A stretch of DNA of 64,000 nt from Pyricularia pennisetigena (GCF_004337985.1 NW_021940921.1:372001-436000); one strand, 5' to 3'; positions 9,211 to 19,903 are shown, counted from the stretch's first letter. Made by a program: numbers and translations. Notes: generated by a model not told the origin, from the sequence alone.

Positions 9211-10017
9211 ATGCGGCTTCCCAAAGGTCTCGCTCTGCTGAGCCTCACGGCGCTTGTCGCGGCCGCGCCTCTGAATCCTAGGGCTTCAAACGTCACCAGC
9301 GCAGAACCTGTTTTTGTCAACTCGGATCCCAAGACCCCTTCAGCCGGAACATCGACAGCTTCAGGGACAACACCTCAGCAAACTCCAGCCAATGAGCCCC
9401 ATTTCATGAAGCCGTCATCATCTCCGCAAGAGACATCACAAAAAGCTTCGGCGCCAGAACCGGCAGCGGCAGCGCCAAAGTCAAGTACAACCCTACCGGT
9501 CATAATCATCCCACCCCCAGCCGACGCCCCTTCCGGAACAGAACCCTCCATCTTCACCCCAACACCTGACAGGCCATCCCCGTCACCATCGCCTCCCCCT
9601 CCACTGTCTAACGGCGGTCGCAGCGATCTGAACCCGGACCTGGTCCCTTCGTTTGGCGTGATACCCAACACGAACCGCGACGCGCAGCAGCCGGGTTCGT
9701 GCGACGGCTTCACGGGCGCCGAGATCGTGTTGATACCCTGCTCGTGCCCTCCCGACCGAGAGGTCTTCCTCTCGCGCCTGCGCGACGCAATCGCCGTGGG
9801 CAGCTTTGTCGACGAGCCCGTCGTGTTCAGCAACGATGCGTCAGACGACTCACCCGCGACCAACCGCGTCCGCGCCGACGCCATGCTCGTCGTCCTGCAG
9901 AGCCTCAGTGGCGTCAGGGGCGTCGGATGTCCGGCCGCCTCAGCGCCAAACTTTCTCGAGATGCAGAGATCGGGCGTCAGGATCAATGGGACTTTTATCG
10001 CGGGTGATTCCGTGTGA
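9211..10017 (+). CDS. Secreted Pro/Ser-rich protein with conserved Cys C-terminal domain
   Basis: 268 aa, single exon, ATG at 9211. Signal peptide at residues 1-19 (MRLPKGLALLSLTALVAAA). Residues about 25-135 are a low-complexity Pro/Ser/Thr/Ala linker. Residues about 165-268 form a conserved-looking domain with CDGFTGAEIVLIPCSCPPDR, a helical segment (EVFLSRLRDAIAVG), NRVRADAMLVVLQSLSGVRG and VGCPAASAPNF. The pattern of two closely spaced Cys in PCSCPP followed by GVGCP recurs, from memory, in uncharacterised secreted proteins of filamentous ascomycetes. Function unknown. A wall-associated or extracellular role is inferred from the signal peptide and linker. Confidence 0.8.
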   Translation: MRLPKGLALLSLTALVAAAPLNPRASNVTSAEPVFVNSDPKTPSAGTSTASGTTPQQTPANEPHFMKPSSSPQETSQKASAPEPAAAAPKSSTTLPVIIIPPPADAPSGTEPSIFTPTPDRPSPSPSPPPPLSNGGRSDLNPDLVPSFGVIPNTNRDAQQPGSCDGFTGAEIVLIPCSCPPDREVFLSRLRDAIAVGSFVDEPVVFSNDASDDSPATNRVRADAMLVVLQSLSGVRGVGCPAASAPNFLEMQRSGVRINGTFIAGDSV

Positions 10018-11114
10018 AGATGGGCATAGGTTTTATGAAAAGACGGTGAGCGGTTGAGAGGCTGGATGGCCACTTCGGAGTAATGGGACGAATCTTTCTT
10101 TTCTCTTGTCTATTTTTTGCTTCTTCTTTTTGTCTCCGACACCGGGGCAAACTTGTAACCTTTTTGGTTGCTGCGCCATAGCAGCGGGGGTTTGGGGTGT
10201 TACGATATAACAAAATGTATTCTCTTCGAAAAGACTGGTGGTCCGGATACTATTGTACAGGACAGTATGTCAGTTGTACATTAATTTATCAAATTCAACT
10301 TTGGAAACGATTTTTTTGCAGTGGTCCTGAAAATAACAAATAGCACAAAGCAACACAGAAAGGATCGGAGAAGCAAACTGCCAGAACTAGAGAGAGAGAT
10401 GGACTAAAAATATGACGAGGTTGCTATATACTTGCTCGCGGCCTGCAGCAGCCTTCTGAGCCATTAGCATAGTTGCTTCTTTATGTCTTTCAAAACGCTC
10501 AATCCGAGTAAAACCACCCCCAAGACAGAAAAAAAAACCATTTTAGGAAAACTGACCCAGGCGACATGTCTATGCCTTGCCCCGTCATGCAACATGAAAT
10601 CCAAGTAATGCAAGAGTATATACAGATGTTTGTGAGAAAAAAAAAGGGGGGTTTTAAAAAAGAAGACAAGTCTCGGTGAGGGTCAGATCGTCATTGCGCT
10701 CCCCGTACCTCGTACACCGACCCTCCGTATTTTCGTGGTATCTTTGTGACGCCTTTTGGATCCCAATTTTTTTAGGTTTAAGAAATAAAACATGTACGCC
10801 GTCGCTGCCGTTCTGACTCCGGACGCTTGTTTTTTGCTTTGTCCGGCGCCGATGGTGTTCCCGTCGAATAATCGGAGGTTGGCGTCGGCGCCATCGGGGG
10901 GGTTTTTGTTTGTCGCCTTGACCCCAAATTCTTGTGACCGTCAAGTTCCCAGCTCTTGACGTCTCCTGCTACTCTCGAGTTGAAGTCTCTCGTCATAATT
11001 TTTTTTCGTGATCTCCCCCACATCTGACAAGGCGCTCTTGCGTCGCCCGTCTTTTTTGTCTTTGCTCAGCCAATCGTCGAAAAGGCCGCAACTTTCCTCT
11101 TGCTTTCCTCTCAT
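10018..11114. other. Intergenic region
   Basis: Lies between the secreted protein and the convergent KGD4 gene. It contains A/T runs and short frames only; no RNA gene or mobile-element motif was seen. Confidence 0.5.
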
Positions 11115-11708
11115 TCATGCAAAAAGGGCAGCACCACCGGTCTCAATGGCCTCGATCTCGGCCATGCTGAGAGGCTGGCGGTGGAACCTGGGGGGAAGCT
11201 CGTTGCGGTCGAAGAAGACGCCGCTCTTGCTGGGCTGGACGGGGCCGAGATCGTGGCCCGAGGTGCCGCCGACCAGGCCCTCGTCGCCAGACTTGATGGT
11301 CTTGCGCAGGGGACCGAACTGCTGGGCGTGCTCGCGGTACTTGCTGAAGGTGGTGGCGCCGCTGCCGGGGAGGATGTTGCCCGGGGCTGCGGGGTGAGGC
11401 TGGGGCGTGTGGTCGACTGAGGCTGTTTGGGACGGAGATTTGTTAGTTATGTTTGGGTGCCTGGGGAAAAAAAAAAAGGCGAAGAAATTGCGCGAGCGAG
11501 CTACTTTTCGTAGTAGTGCTTTCGGTAGCTTTTCAGGTCGGAAGGATTCGGAAGCTCGGCTTTTTGCACTGAGCCTTCGGGTGCGAATTGACGGCGACCG
11601 TCATCAGAATTTCTGCTTACCTGGGATGTTCCTCTTGCCGATGAACTTGATAAGGGGCTGACGCTCTGCGTGCGCAGCAGCTTGGCGAAGGGCCTTAGTA
11701 GCAAACAT
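11115..11708 (-). CDS. KGD4: 2-oxoglutarate dehydrogenase subunit Kgd4 (MRP-S36/Ymr31 family)
   Basis: Two exons: 11708-11621 and 11422-11115, with an intron of 198 nt (GTAAGC donor, AACAG acceptor), giving 131 aa. The product starts MFATKALRQAAAHAERQPLI and continues KFIGKRNIPASVDHTPQPHP, the diagnostic N-terminal block of the MRP-S36 family. The C terminus (LPPRFHRQPLSMAEIEAIETG) also fits. Yeast Ymr31/Kgd4 was first called a small mitoribosomal protein and is now known to tether the E3 subunit to the 2-oxoglutarate dehydrogenase complex. The basic N terminus fits mitochondrial import. The splice junction restores the frame exactly. A 38-nt T run on the plus strand lies 28 bp upstream of the start codon, so the leader would be A-rich. 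Confidence 0.9.
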
Positions 11709-11732
11709 TTTTTTGTTTTGTTGTGTTGGAAG

Positions 11733-11735
<3 letters not shown>

Positions 11736-11773
<38 letters not shown>
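11736..11773. repeat. T38 homopolymer in the KGD4 leader region
   Basis: 38 consecutive T on the plus strand, 28 bp upstream of the KGD4 ATG, so poly(dA) on the coding strand. Poly(dA:dT) tracts exclude nucleosomes in yeast promoters; that role is only suggested here. Confidence 0.9.
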
Positions 11774-11774
<1 letters not shown>

Positions 11775-14075
11775 GAATACAGGGGTCGGGAATTCGCGGC
11801 GATGGTCAAGCCGAGTCTAGTGTTTGAATTTTTGACTTGGGATTTCGGGAATTTGAAAGGCTGTCGAAGCTGGCTGTTTTGAGGGTATACGGTTACGAAT
11901 TGACGAGGAACAAAAAGGCGGGAGAGACGAAGAATGACGAAAGAGACTGGAACTGAGTAGAAAAGGAGGAGAAATAGGCACACGAGGTCGCGCTCTGGTG
12001 GGTGGGTGGTCGGTAGGTTTTCTAATAACGCCCGATCGGTGGATTTCAAATTGTAAAATGGTGTTTTTTCCCTAAAGCGGAGTCGAGGTGTGGTCGTTGC
12101 ACCCCTGTTTAAAGCCGCTGACGCCCGATGCGGGCCCGAGCTCCAGAACAGGCATGTCCAAGCTAGGTGCGGGCTGTCTCGTATGTTTACAGAGCACTAC
12201 CTAGTCACAACGCATAAACGCCATACGCCAATCAGCGCCCTCTGTATCTCCCCGCTAGAGTCCGGCCCGCTGGGAAAACACACCATGCCGGCGTCAAAAT
12301 CGGACCACGGGATTGCCCACATATTGTTGCGTGAACAAGGAGTAGGTTGTGTCATTGCTGATGATGCTTTGCTATTTGACCCAGTTTTCACAGACTGCAT
12401 CTTGGTTAAGCTTTTTGCCTAGTAAGTGTATATAGCCGATACTGCAGCCAGATATTTGTCAATTGATATGCCGCTCATCGTTCATTTTATCTTGGTATCA
12501 ATGTCTGATAATTTCCAAGGTACGTGTCATAAGACATCTGCAAACTCCGGTAAAAAGGAAACCTCCCATTACATGGAAAAACCTCGCATCACAAGAGATA
12601 TCCCCCCATTACAATGGTAACCTCCTTCAGACAGGAAACATACATACTGCAGTACAACTAACCCAAACCTTGTTAACGATGGATGACAGAAAACATATGG
12701 TAATGGACCATCATCAAAATCCCTGCTTGCATCTACCCCAAGCTGGCCCACAAATGATAAGCTTGCAGCAGTCAATCCCACTTCAGATCATGCAATAATA
12801 ACAGGCATGTTGGGCCCCGGCAGAGCCGGAGAAGTGCAGCACAGCAAAGGGCTCCCCCTCCATGAACCCTCCTCCACCTTGAAAGTTATTTTGCACAGAA
12901 GTGAACTCCGGCCCCGTCTTACTACCACCAATAACTCTGCCGCGGCCCAACCCTATCGAGTAAGCCCTGGGCTTACCTGGAGGCGGGCGTGGGGTTAGCA
13001 ACAGCTTAAAAAAATAAATCAAAAATCAAAAATCAAAATAAAGAACCATGAAAAACCTGGAATCCTGGAATTCAGGATTTCCAAGATTTCGAGAGCCGAT
13101 ATCGCTAATGCGTATTGACATCCGTACATATTTACGCGAGTAGGCAACACCACCCTACCCTTGCGGGGTGTTTTCGGCATGTTGCAGCATTCTCGAGCCA
13201 TCCATCCCGCCATGGGCTGATTCTGGGCCTAGTGGTTTTGCAGACGTTTCTGTGCGAGTTTTGTCCGACCTCAGTCTTCTGTTGCCAAGCGTTCGAGACC
13301 CTTGGTTTATTTTGTTTTGATGCACCTCACGCAGCTGCGATGGCGCTGGGATCCCCAGAAGCAATTGTACCGTAATGTTCGGCTGGCCCTCTTGAGCCTT
13401 CGGACAGAACTGTCGCCCCTGGAAAAATGTTTATTGTAGGGCTGCGATCTACCTAGGATTATATCAGGGATCAGAGATGCGACCTGGTTTATGCCAGCTC
13501 CCGTGTTGTAATAATAGTAGACGGCGATTTCGACATCAAAGCGCATAAAAGATTTACCTGTCAGTTTTGAAAGCTCCAAATTATGGCCATATGTGCAGAT
13601 GTTGACAGACCATGTCAAACTCTTGCTGTAAGAACATTCTACATTCTCTACTTCAACGTCACAATACTTCGTCGCCACTTTTGCAGTCATTCATAAGTAG
13701 TAGAATCTGGTAGGATTAGTGCCAAGACCTTTTTAACTACAAAGCCAAGTAGCTGAGAAACTGTAGGTGAAACCTTTGCCTTTTGCAGTAGTTTGCAGGT
13801 ACTATCGTAACTATATGATGTTTGATAAACATAGCTCCACTTGGATGCGTGACTCCTGCCAAACAAATTCGTTACAAACGTCTAACTGCACGATACCAGT
13901 TGAATAGTTTGGCACTTGCGCTAGGCAAAGATTCTATGCTAGTCTGATCTGCATCTCCAAGAAGGGTGTGTCATTGGGAGAGACGTCCTATTCTAGGACG
14001 GCGAATGAAAGCTGAATAGTAGGGTAGACAACATACCAATATAGACTCAAAATGGTACTACCGTTATCAACAAAT
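11774..14075. other. Intergenic region, 2.3 kb
   Basis: KGD4 promoter side, then gene-poor sequence up to tRNA-Ala. Around 12570-13020 the minus strand has two short frames with Gly-rich and Cys-containing segments and a GTAAGC donor-like site, but no start, acceptor and frame combine into a convincing gene. Confidence 0.45.
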
Positions 14076-14165
14076 GGGGATGTGGTTTAGTGGTATAATG
14101 CTTCCTTAGCAGCTTCGAGTTGCCTTGATTGGAAGAGGTCCCGAGTTCGATTCTTGGCGTCTCCA
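14076..14165 (+). tRNA. tRNA-Ala (AGC) with an 18-nt intron
   Basis: Acceptor stem GGGGATG pairs with CGTCTCC (two G·T pairs) and the discriminator is A at 14165. The D arm contains AGTGGTA. The anticodon stem CTTCC/GGAAG encloses the loop TTAGCAT, giving anticodon AGC at 14108-14110. An 18-nt intron (14112-14129) interrupts the loop one base after the anticodon, the canonical position between bases 37 and 38. The T arm CCGAG-TTCGATT-CTTGG follows. A T6 run directly after (14166-14171) is a Pol III terminator. The mature tRNA is 72 nt before CCA addition. Confidence 0.93.
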
Positions 14166-14171
14166 TTTTTT
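14166..14171 (+). terminator. Pol III terminator of tRNA-Ala
   Basis: Six T immediately after the discriminator base of the tRNA gene. Confidence 0.8.
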
Positions 14172-14585
14172 GCATGGAATCATGCCCAGTTCTTTTTGTT
14201 CCAAGGATGGATTTGTGTATCGATATGAATACTCAAAATAATTATGATATTGACATGCGCGGCATGCCACATCGGCTCAATATGATCGTTTCCTCCTTTT
14301 GCTAGAGATTAAAATTCGCGTGTGGTAGTTAAGCTTGTTTTGCGTTGGCTTCCTTCCAATGGCCACTCGGTCCTTCACCGCCCAAATGTTTTTTTTTTCT
14401 GCCGCGGGCGGGAACCTTGTTGCGACGACGTGACGTGACCAGTAGTGCGCCTGCCGGAACAAACCAAGACATCGTATCCACCCATTGTCAAGCTGATTTT
14501 GCTCCTACACATCATACAGGACTGTTGAAAACGGACACACTTCCAGTATTTTCCGCAAACCTCTACATAACAGTTAGTCGCCGCA

Positions 14586-15512
14586 ATGGTGGACGGCAGC
14601 AGCAGCAGCAGCAGCAATGACGCTGCGGCCGACAAGTGCCCCGTCGACCACAAGTCCCGCGAGGTCTGGCTGCAGCAGGCCCGCGCCGCCCAGGAAGCCG
14701 GCGCGCCGCCGCCACCGATGCCACCACACCCGATTCCGGCCTCGGCCTCATCATTACCACCACCGCCGACCTCGAGCTCGCCAGGTTCATCGTCGTCATG
14801 GAACCCACTAAGCTGGCGCGTTCCATTCTGGCACAGCACCACCGCATCACAAACAACCCTCGAATCGCAGGCACCGCGACCTGCGGCCCGGCCCCAACTC
14901 GACGAGCACCGCGTCGTATCCTCCATCCCGCGGTCGTCGGCCTCGCCCGGCCAACCGACCGGCTCGGCGCCGCCGCCGCCATCCCGCCCCGTCAACCACG
15001 AGATCGAAACCGGCGCGGACCCGCACACGGGGAACTGGATCTACCCGTCGGAGAAGATGTTCTTCGAGGCGCTGAAGCGCAAGGGCACGGCGGGCGACAC
15101 GCGGCCCGTCGACATGCGGACCGTCGTGCCCATCCACAACGCCGTCAACGAGCGCGCCTGGAAGGAGATCAAGGAGTGGGAGGCGCCGTACCTGGACGGC
15201 GCGGGCGGCGGTGGGAACAAATGCGGCGGGCCCAAGCTCGAGAGCTTCTCGGGCCTCGCCGCCAAGATGACCCCGCGGGCGAGAATCAATACCCTGCTGG
15301 GTTACACGGCGCCCTTTGATCGGCACGACTGGGTCGTCGACCGCTGCGGGAAGAAGATCGAGTATGTCATCGACTTTTATGCGGGGAGGCCCGGGGCCGC
15401 GCAGCAACAGCAGCAGGGCCCGCAGATAAATTTCTATTTGGACGTAAGGCCCAAGCTGAACAGTTGGGAGGGGGTCAAGATGAGGGCGTTGCGGTTCGTT
15501 GGTGCTACATAG
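14586..15512 (+). CDS. CYT2: Cytochrome c/c1 heme lyase (holocytochrome c synthase family)
   Basis: 308 aa, single exon, ATG at 14586. The enzyme attaches heme covalently to the CXXCH motif of apocytochrome in the mitochondrial intermembrane space. A heme-binding CPV motif (Cys18) sits in DKCPVDHKSREVWLQQARAA near the N terminus, followed by a Pro/Ser-rich linker of about 90 residues. The core from about residue 140 has GNWIYPSEKMFFEALKRKG, the VPIHNAVNERAWKEI block whose His is the heme ligand in human HCCS, LLGYTAPFDRHDWVVDRCG and FYLDVRPKLNSWEGVKMR. CPVDH near the start and the overall spacing favour the c1 enzyme (CYT2) over CYC3, with moderate certainty. A CAG run encodes poly-Ser at residues 5-10. 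Confidence 0.9.
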   Translation: MVDGSSSSSSNDAAADKCPVDHKSREVWLQQARAAQEAGAPPPPMPPHPIPASASSLPPPPTSSSPGSSSSWNPLSWRVPFWHSTTASQTTLESQAPRPAARPQLDEHRVVSSIPRSSASPGQPTGSAPPPPSRPVNHEIETGADPHTGNWIYPSEKMFFEALKRKGTAGDTRPVDMRTVVPIHNAVNERAWKEIKEWEAPYLDGAGGGGNKCGGPKLESFSGLAAKMTPRARINTLLGYTAPFDRHDWVVDRCGKKIEYVIDFYAGRPGAAQQQQQGPQINFYLDVRPKLNSWEGVKMRALRFVGAT

Positions 15513-16537
15513 ACTTGGGCGGTCTGATCCTCGACTGGATCCGGAGGACAGCGGTCAGACTGACCTGGACCTCCCTGTAAGATGTTGACAATGAGAGGCG
15601 GATGGCCATATATCACTACGCTAGCGCAGCAGCTGGGGTTGGTTTCGATGGGCCGAAGAATCTCGATCTGTACTATACAAAGACAAGAACACCAAACATT
15701 GTAACATTACTCATCACATACCCAGATCATCTAATTTAGGACAAGAGATGCCTCTCTCTCTGACCGAGAACTGCCTACAAAATGTCACTACTTTTCTGAT
15801 GACGGTTCATATCGTCCCTTGGACCGCTCCATGTCTCTTGGTTTCGTATCGCTCACAGCCAAAAGCAGAATCGTCTACTGCCAGCCACATGGACATCACC
15901 AAAATGGGTTCATTCTTTATCAAGTAGAGTGCCCTTGGATTTAAAACGCCTTCGACGCCATCCCTATGTTCCCTATGTGGTATCATTTGTGCGAACAGTA
16001 AAAAAAAAAAAAGTGAGAAATAGCAACAGTTAAAAGTTTTCCGAATTTGAGAAATGCCAAAAGTCAAAAACCCCCAGAACTCCACCCTGAAAATTTTCAA
16101 TCATTCATTCCCACCGGCAGCTGTTTTCGTCTAATAAATCTCAACAGTCTAGTCGTGCTTCATCTCTTGAGGAACTGTGTGATACGGTCCATGAGAAGAT
16201 TGAATGGATGGTACGTGGTGCTGGTGTTGGGAGATAATAGCCGCCTTCTCCGAGGGTGGTAGCGCAAATGGGACTGTAAAACAAATGAAAAGTATCAGTA
16301 AATGAGTATCCCTTGTTGTTGTGATAGAAACTCCTTGTGTTCCCGTTCTGTTGTCCGGTTTCCATATCATGCAGTTTCGTTAATCATGGGAATAAGAAAG
16401 AGAGAAAGAAGAAAAAAAAAGAAGAAGAAGAAGCTCAAAACGAAACACAAAAGTAGTGGTAGAGTCAAGCCAATGGAAATTCGAGATGCAGAGACAGGTG
16501 GCCTCGCACTAGAGGCGTGTCAGGTAGTCAAGGGAGG
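15513..16537. other. Intergenic region between convergent genes
   Basis: Contains the 3' ends of CYT2 and the DUF647 gene, A-rich runs at about 16000-16012 and a purine-rich stretch near 16395-16435. No supported gene. Confidence 0.5.
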
Positions 16538-17980
16538 TTACATGCCCTTCTTCCCAGCGTCGGCAATGCGCACGCGCACGGGACTTCTAATCTCGAGCTG
16601 TCCGTCGTAAATATCCCAGCCAGCAGCAGTCAAAGCTTTAAGGACTGTCTCCTTGGTCTCTGGTGAGATGTAGCCGGCAGGGCCAGCATGTTCCGTATGG
16701 CTACCGAGGCCATCCTTCAGAGCCGAGTCAAAGTGGTACGCATGCGCAACAGCGTCGAACCAAGCCAGCAGCGGGCCATTAGCCCGACCCTCCCGGCTGG
16801 TCTCCTTCATTGCGATGCGGATGTAAAATGTTGACCTCCAGTGATAGATGCCCATAAAGTAGTCATCTGTCTCAAAGTCGTAGCGGTGGTAGCCCCATGG
16901 TCGCCAGTTCATTACGTCGCCATAGCTGGCAAACTGACAAAATCCCTTGTAATCACCACTCTTGCTGCTCATGTTGCCGCGACTGTTGAGCAGGATACTC
17001 TCACGGGCGGCACATTGGGCTGGGGTCAAAACCTTGCCCGTCTCGAGGAATTCGCGAAAGACAATTGTTGCGCGCTGACGATTGAGTGTGAGCATGCGGA
17101 CGTTGCGGACGGCACGATAGTTCATCATGAGGTGCATGCAGATCAGCACAATCATCCAGCACCACACGGCCGTCTTGTCCTCCACCATATGGACGACGGC
17201 TGTCCCGGTCAACATGCCGACCAGGCTGACGACTGTCTCTTGACTGGCCTCCTTGGCGTTGAGCTCTGCCAGATTGCCCGTCTTGGCAAAATGGGCGGAC
17301 AAGCTGGCCTTGCTGGCACCAGCCGCAACACCACAGAGTGAGCGCAGACATCCCGATGTTACCAGAACCGAGACTTTAGGCAACAGAGGAAGAACGGGCA
17401 CAAGCAGGTCAAGAATCTGGGCAGCATCGTTGAAGATATCGGCCAAGAATCGATACGACTTGCATTCGGGCTCGATGGCAGTACCCATCCGATGTGCGAA
17501 CATGATCGTGGCCAGGCGCGAGATGGTATCTTGTATGATCTTCAAGACCAGGGCGGCCGTAGGGGACTGCGACGCATCGCCAACACCCAGACCCTCGAGC
17601 ACAGCGCGATTGGCTAGGAGAGAGGCGATGGATGAGGAGAAGGCCTGGAGGGAGTCGTAAATCTGGTAGTGGAGGTAGTCTTCGGTGACCGTGTGCGGAA
17701 AGCCGGCGGGAAGGAATGCGTAAAAGATTGCCTTGATCAAGGGCACATGTGTTCTCTCCTGCACAGTCGTTAGTGGACTTTGCTCAATGGCAGGGTTTTG
17801 GGGTGGTGGGTGAGAAACAAATGCGACGTGGGGCATGCGGGAATAGCTTCGTCTCGTTTCAGGCAGGTAAAAACGTACTATCTTCATAGAACCGTCCGAA
17901 TTGTCGTCAACACGGTCGCCATGGTCATACGAGCAAAGCACGTTTCCCGTCTGATCAACATCAAAAATCCTAGCAGTCAT
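16538..17980 (-). CDS. DUF647 / RUS-family membrane protein
   Basis: Two exons, 17980-17879 and 17758-16538, give 440 aa. The 120-nt intron (GTACGT at 17878, CACTAAC branch, TGTGCAG acceptor at 17759) is a multiple of three with no stop, so retention would insert 40 residues in frame. Joining gives DGSMKI-ERTHVPLIKAIF. The next block, FYAFLPAGFPHTVTEDYLHYQIYDSLQAF, is the hallmark opening of the RUS1 (ROOT UVB SENSITIVE)/DUF647 family. Hydrophobic segments include QILDLLVPVLPLLPKVSVLV and TAVWCWMIVLICMHLMM. A soluble C-terminal domain follows. Plant RUS proteins act in UV-B and auxin/vitamin B6-related responses; the fungal function is unknown. The frame upstream opens with TTG, so ATG 17980 is the first usable start. 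Confidence 0.85.
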   Translation of the reverse strand: MTARIFDVDQTGNVLCSYDHGDRVDDNSDGSMKIVRFYLPETRRSYSRMPHVAFVSHPPPQNPAIEQSPLTTVQERTHVPLIKAIFYAFLPAGFPHTVTEDYLHYQIYDSLQAFSSSIASLLANRAVLEGLGVGDASQSPTAALVLKIIQDTISRLATIMFAHRMGTAIEPECKSYRFLADIFNDAAQILDLLVPVLPLLPKVSVLVTSGCLRSLCGVAAGASKASLSAHFAKTGNLAELNAKEASQETVVSLVGMLTGTAVVHMVEDKTAVWCWMIVLICMHLMMNYRAVRNVRMLTLNRQRATIVFREFLETGKVLTPAQCAARESILLNSRGNMSSKSGDYKGFCQFASYGDVMNWRPWGYHRYDFETDDYFMGIYHWRSTFYIRIAMKETSREGRANGPLLAWFDAVAHAYHFDSALKDGLGSHTEHAGPAGYISPETKETVLKALTAAGWDIYDGQLEIRSPVRVRIADAGKKGM

Positions 17981-18742
17981 GATGAGGTCGTCGCAAGGCA
18001 ATGAGCAATTCTTGACAGTTCGTCTGGTTTTTCAAAAGGGCAAGCCGGACCATGAGGCGACGGTAAGGTAGAGAATCGGGCTGAGATTGGAAGAAAAGAA
18101 GGGCCGAGTTTGTCTGTTGTGAAGGGAGAGAATAGAAACAAAAAACTGACGTGGGACCAAATGAAGGACAGAAGGACGCAAACAAACTGCACCCGATGTT
18201 AAACAATGTATGTCGCACCTACCTTAGCTTTACCTACCTACCTTTTGATGGCTGCCTTCTTTTTTTTGATGGAAGAGATCGCGCCTTTTGCGGAAAGCTG
18301 TGCAACTGGGACGCGTCGTCCAAGTGAGCCCAAGGTGAGTTTCCCATCCCTGACGTAGTGCTGACTAACAAAATACAACGCTGAATTCAGGGGTTTGGAT
18401 GAGGGGCGCGGGGAACTCCGCACTGCACATGCACATGTCAGAAACAGCCAGTAGCAGGTCCATCTCATTAAATGTCTCAACAAGCCACACATAGTAGGTA
18501 GGACATGCAGGCACCGAAGAACAACAGGGCTTGTTTTTTTTTTTTTTTTTTTTTTTTTTTTCCTATAGCAGCCGACAGCGACAGCGCCAAGAGTTATAAT
18601 ATCTATCTGTAGAGCAAAATTTCCAGGTTTCTTTGCCGTGAACTAACATTAATCGTGTGAAGGGTCCAAATGCAAAAATAGATAACCCACCAGGGCTTGA
18701 ATGCCTGTGCTTGCCCCTCAATCCCGCCGCCAGCCGTTTTGC
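17981..18742. other. Intergenic region
   Basis: Promoter side of the DUF647 gene and 3' flank of the decarboxylase gene. Contains TACCTACCTT-type repeats (about 18218-18243) and a T28 run (18534-18561). Confidence 0.5.
18534..18561. repeat. T28 homopolymer
   Basis: 28 consecutive T on the plus strand. Confidence 0.9.
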
Positions 18743-19903
18743 TCAGACCAAGTGCTGATCCGACTTGACAGGACCCTCGCCAACGCTAGTCATGATAACT
18801 CTGCTAATTCCATTCTTCAGCAAACCAGCAACAGCCTCGTCTATCGCCACACCCTCCGCAGCAAATTCCTTGGCACCCTCCTTCCAGCCGTCCACGCCAC
18901 CCACAATCTTGGCAAAAGTTCCCACAACCACCTTTGCATCCTGCTCCAGGAAGTAGACGACGGCATTCGGGCCGGCGTCAAATGTGTAGGCTGCAATCGT
19001 CCTTCCAGCCGCGGCGTTGATGGCCTCGACTGCCCGGATCGCCGCCCTCGAGGTGTCGTTCATGTAAAAGATGGGTGGGTAGGTGTCGGCGCACGTCGCA
19101 TGGAACGAGTTGCTGTCGCGCATCGTCACCTCGGCGAAGGCAGCAAAGTCCCGGTTCTGAATCGCCTCCTCCATGGTCTTCATGTTGGCGGGCACCACCT
19201 CTGCGATGCGCTGCTTGAACAAGGTCGAGGTCGCGACGGTCTGCTGCATGCCCGACGTCGAGCTGACGCCCTTCTTCATGGCACTGGCCACGAGAACGAT
19301 GGCCCGCATCTCGGGCCAGTGCGACGCCGGTGCGACCTGCTCAGCCAGCGAGTCGGACCCATCGGCCGCCGTGCCCTCCCTCCATGCAACATAGCCGCCA
19401 AACAGACTGCGGCAGGCGGAGCCGGAGCCCTGGCGTGCAATCTTGGACAGCTCGGCGGGGCTGTCGGGGAGCTGGTACAGGTCGGCGATGGCGCGGACGA
19501 GGGCGGCAAAGCCGGCTGCCGATGATGCAAGGCCGGCGGCGGTGGGGAAGTTGTTCTCGGTGACGATCTTGAGGGCAAAGGTCGACAGCTTGGGCAACGA
19601 TGAGTCGGCGTCCTCGAGGACTCGACGGCGGGCGCGAAGCTCACGGAAGCAGGCCTGGGTGCGGGCGCCTGAGACGTCCGACTCCTCCCCGTTGAGAATC
19701 AGGCTGTCACCCTGGGCGGCGGGGCAGTTGGACGAGCAGGTGGCCGTTGTGAGGGTGCGCAGGTCGGATTGGGCGAGGGTCACGGAGAGGGACGAGTTGG
19801 TGGGGAGGTTGAGCTTGGGGTCACGCTTGCCCCAGTACTTGACCACGGCGATGTTGACCGGTGCCGTGGTGGTGGCGCGGAATGTCTGTTCTGACGAAGC
19901 CAT
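18743..19903 (-). CDS. ERG19: Diphosphomevalonate decarboxylase
   Basis: 386 aa, single exon, ATG at 19903. It catalyses ATP-dependent decarboxylation of mevalonate diphosphate to isopentenyl diphosphate, feeding ergosterol and other isoprenoids. Visible family motifs: APVNIAVVKYWGKRD near residue 15, the GHMP-kinase ATP loop PTAAGLASSAAGFAALV, RQGSGSACRSLFGGYVAWREG, MRDSNSFHATCADTYPP, and the catalytic-Asp block AYTFDAGPNA near residue 300. Length matches yeast Mvd1 (about 396 aa). The enzyme is cytosolic or peroxisomal in other fungi; no clear C-terminal targeting signal is evident (…SDQHLV). No fault in the frame was seen. Confidence 0.97.
   Translation of the reverse strand: MASSEQTFRATTTAPVNIAVVKYWGKRDPKLNLPTNSSLSVTLAQSDLRTLTTATCSSNCPAAQGDSLILNGEESDVSGARTQACFRELRARRRVLEDADSSLPKLSTFALKIVTENNFPTAAGLASSAAGFAALVRAIADLYQLPDSPAELSKIARQGSGSACRSLFGGYVAWREGTAADGSDSLAEQVAPASHWPEMRAIVLVASAMKKGVSSTSGMQQTVATSTLFKQRIAEVVPANMKTMEEAIQNRDFAAFAEVTMRDSNSFHATCADTYPPIFYMNDTSRAAIRAVEAINAAAGRTIAAYTFDAGPNAVVYFLEQDAKVVVGTFAKIVGGVDGWKEGAKEFAAEGVAIDEAVAGLLKNGISRVIMTSVGEGPVKSDQHLV

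Noticed and set aside
12569..13022. Minus-strand gene with Gly-rich and Cys-containing segments
   Set aside because: A donor-like site exists but no start codon, acceptor and frame combine into a coherent product.
17981..18001. N-terminal extension of the DUF647 protein
   Set aside because: The upstream codon is TTG. The first ATG is at 17980.
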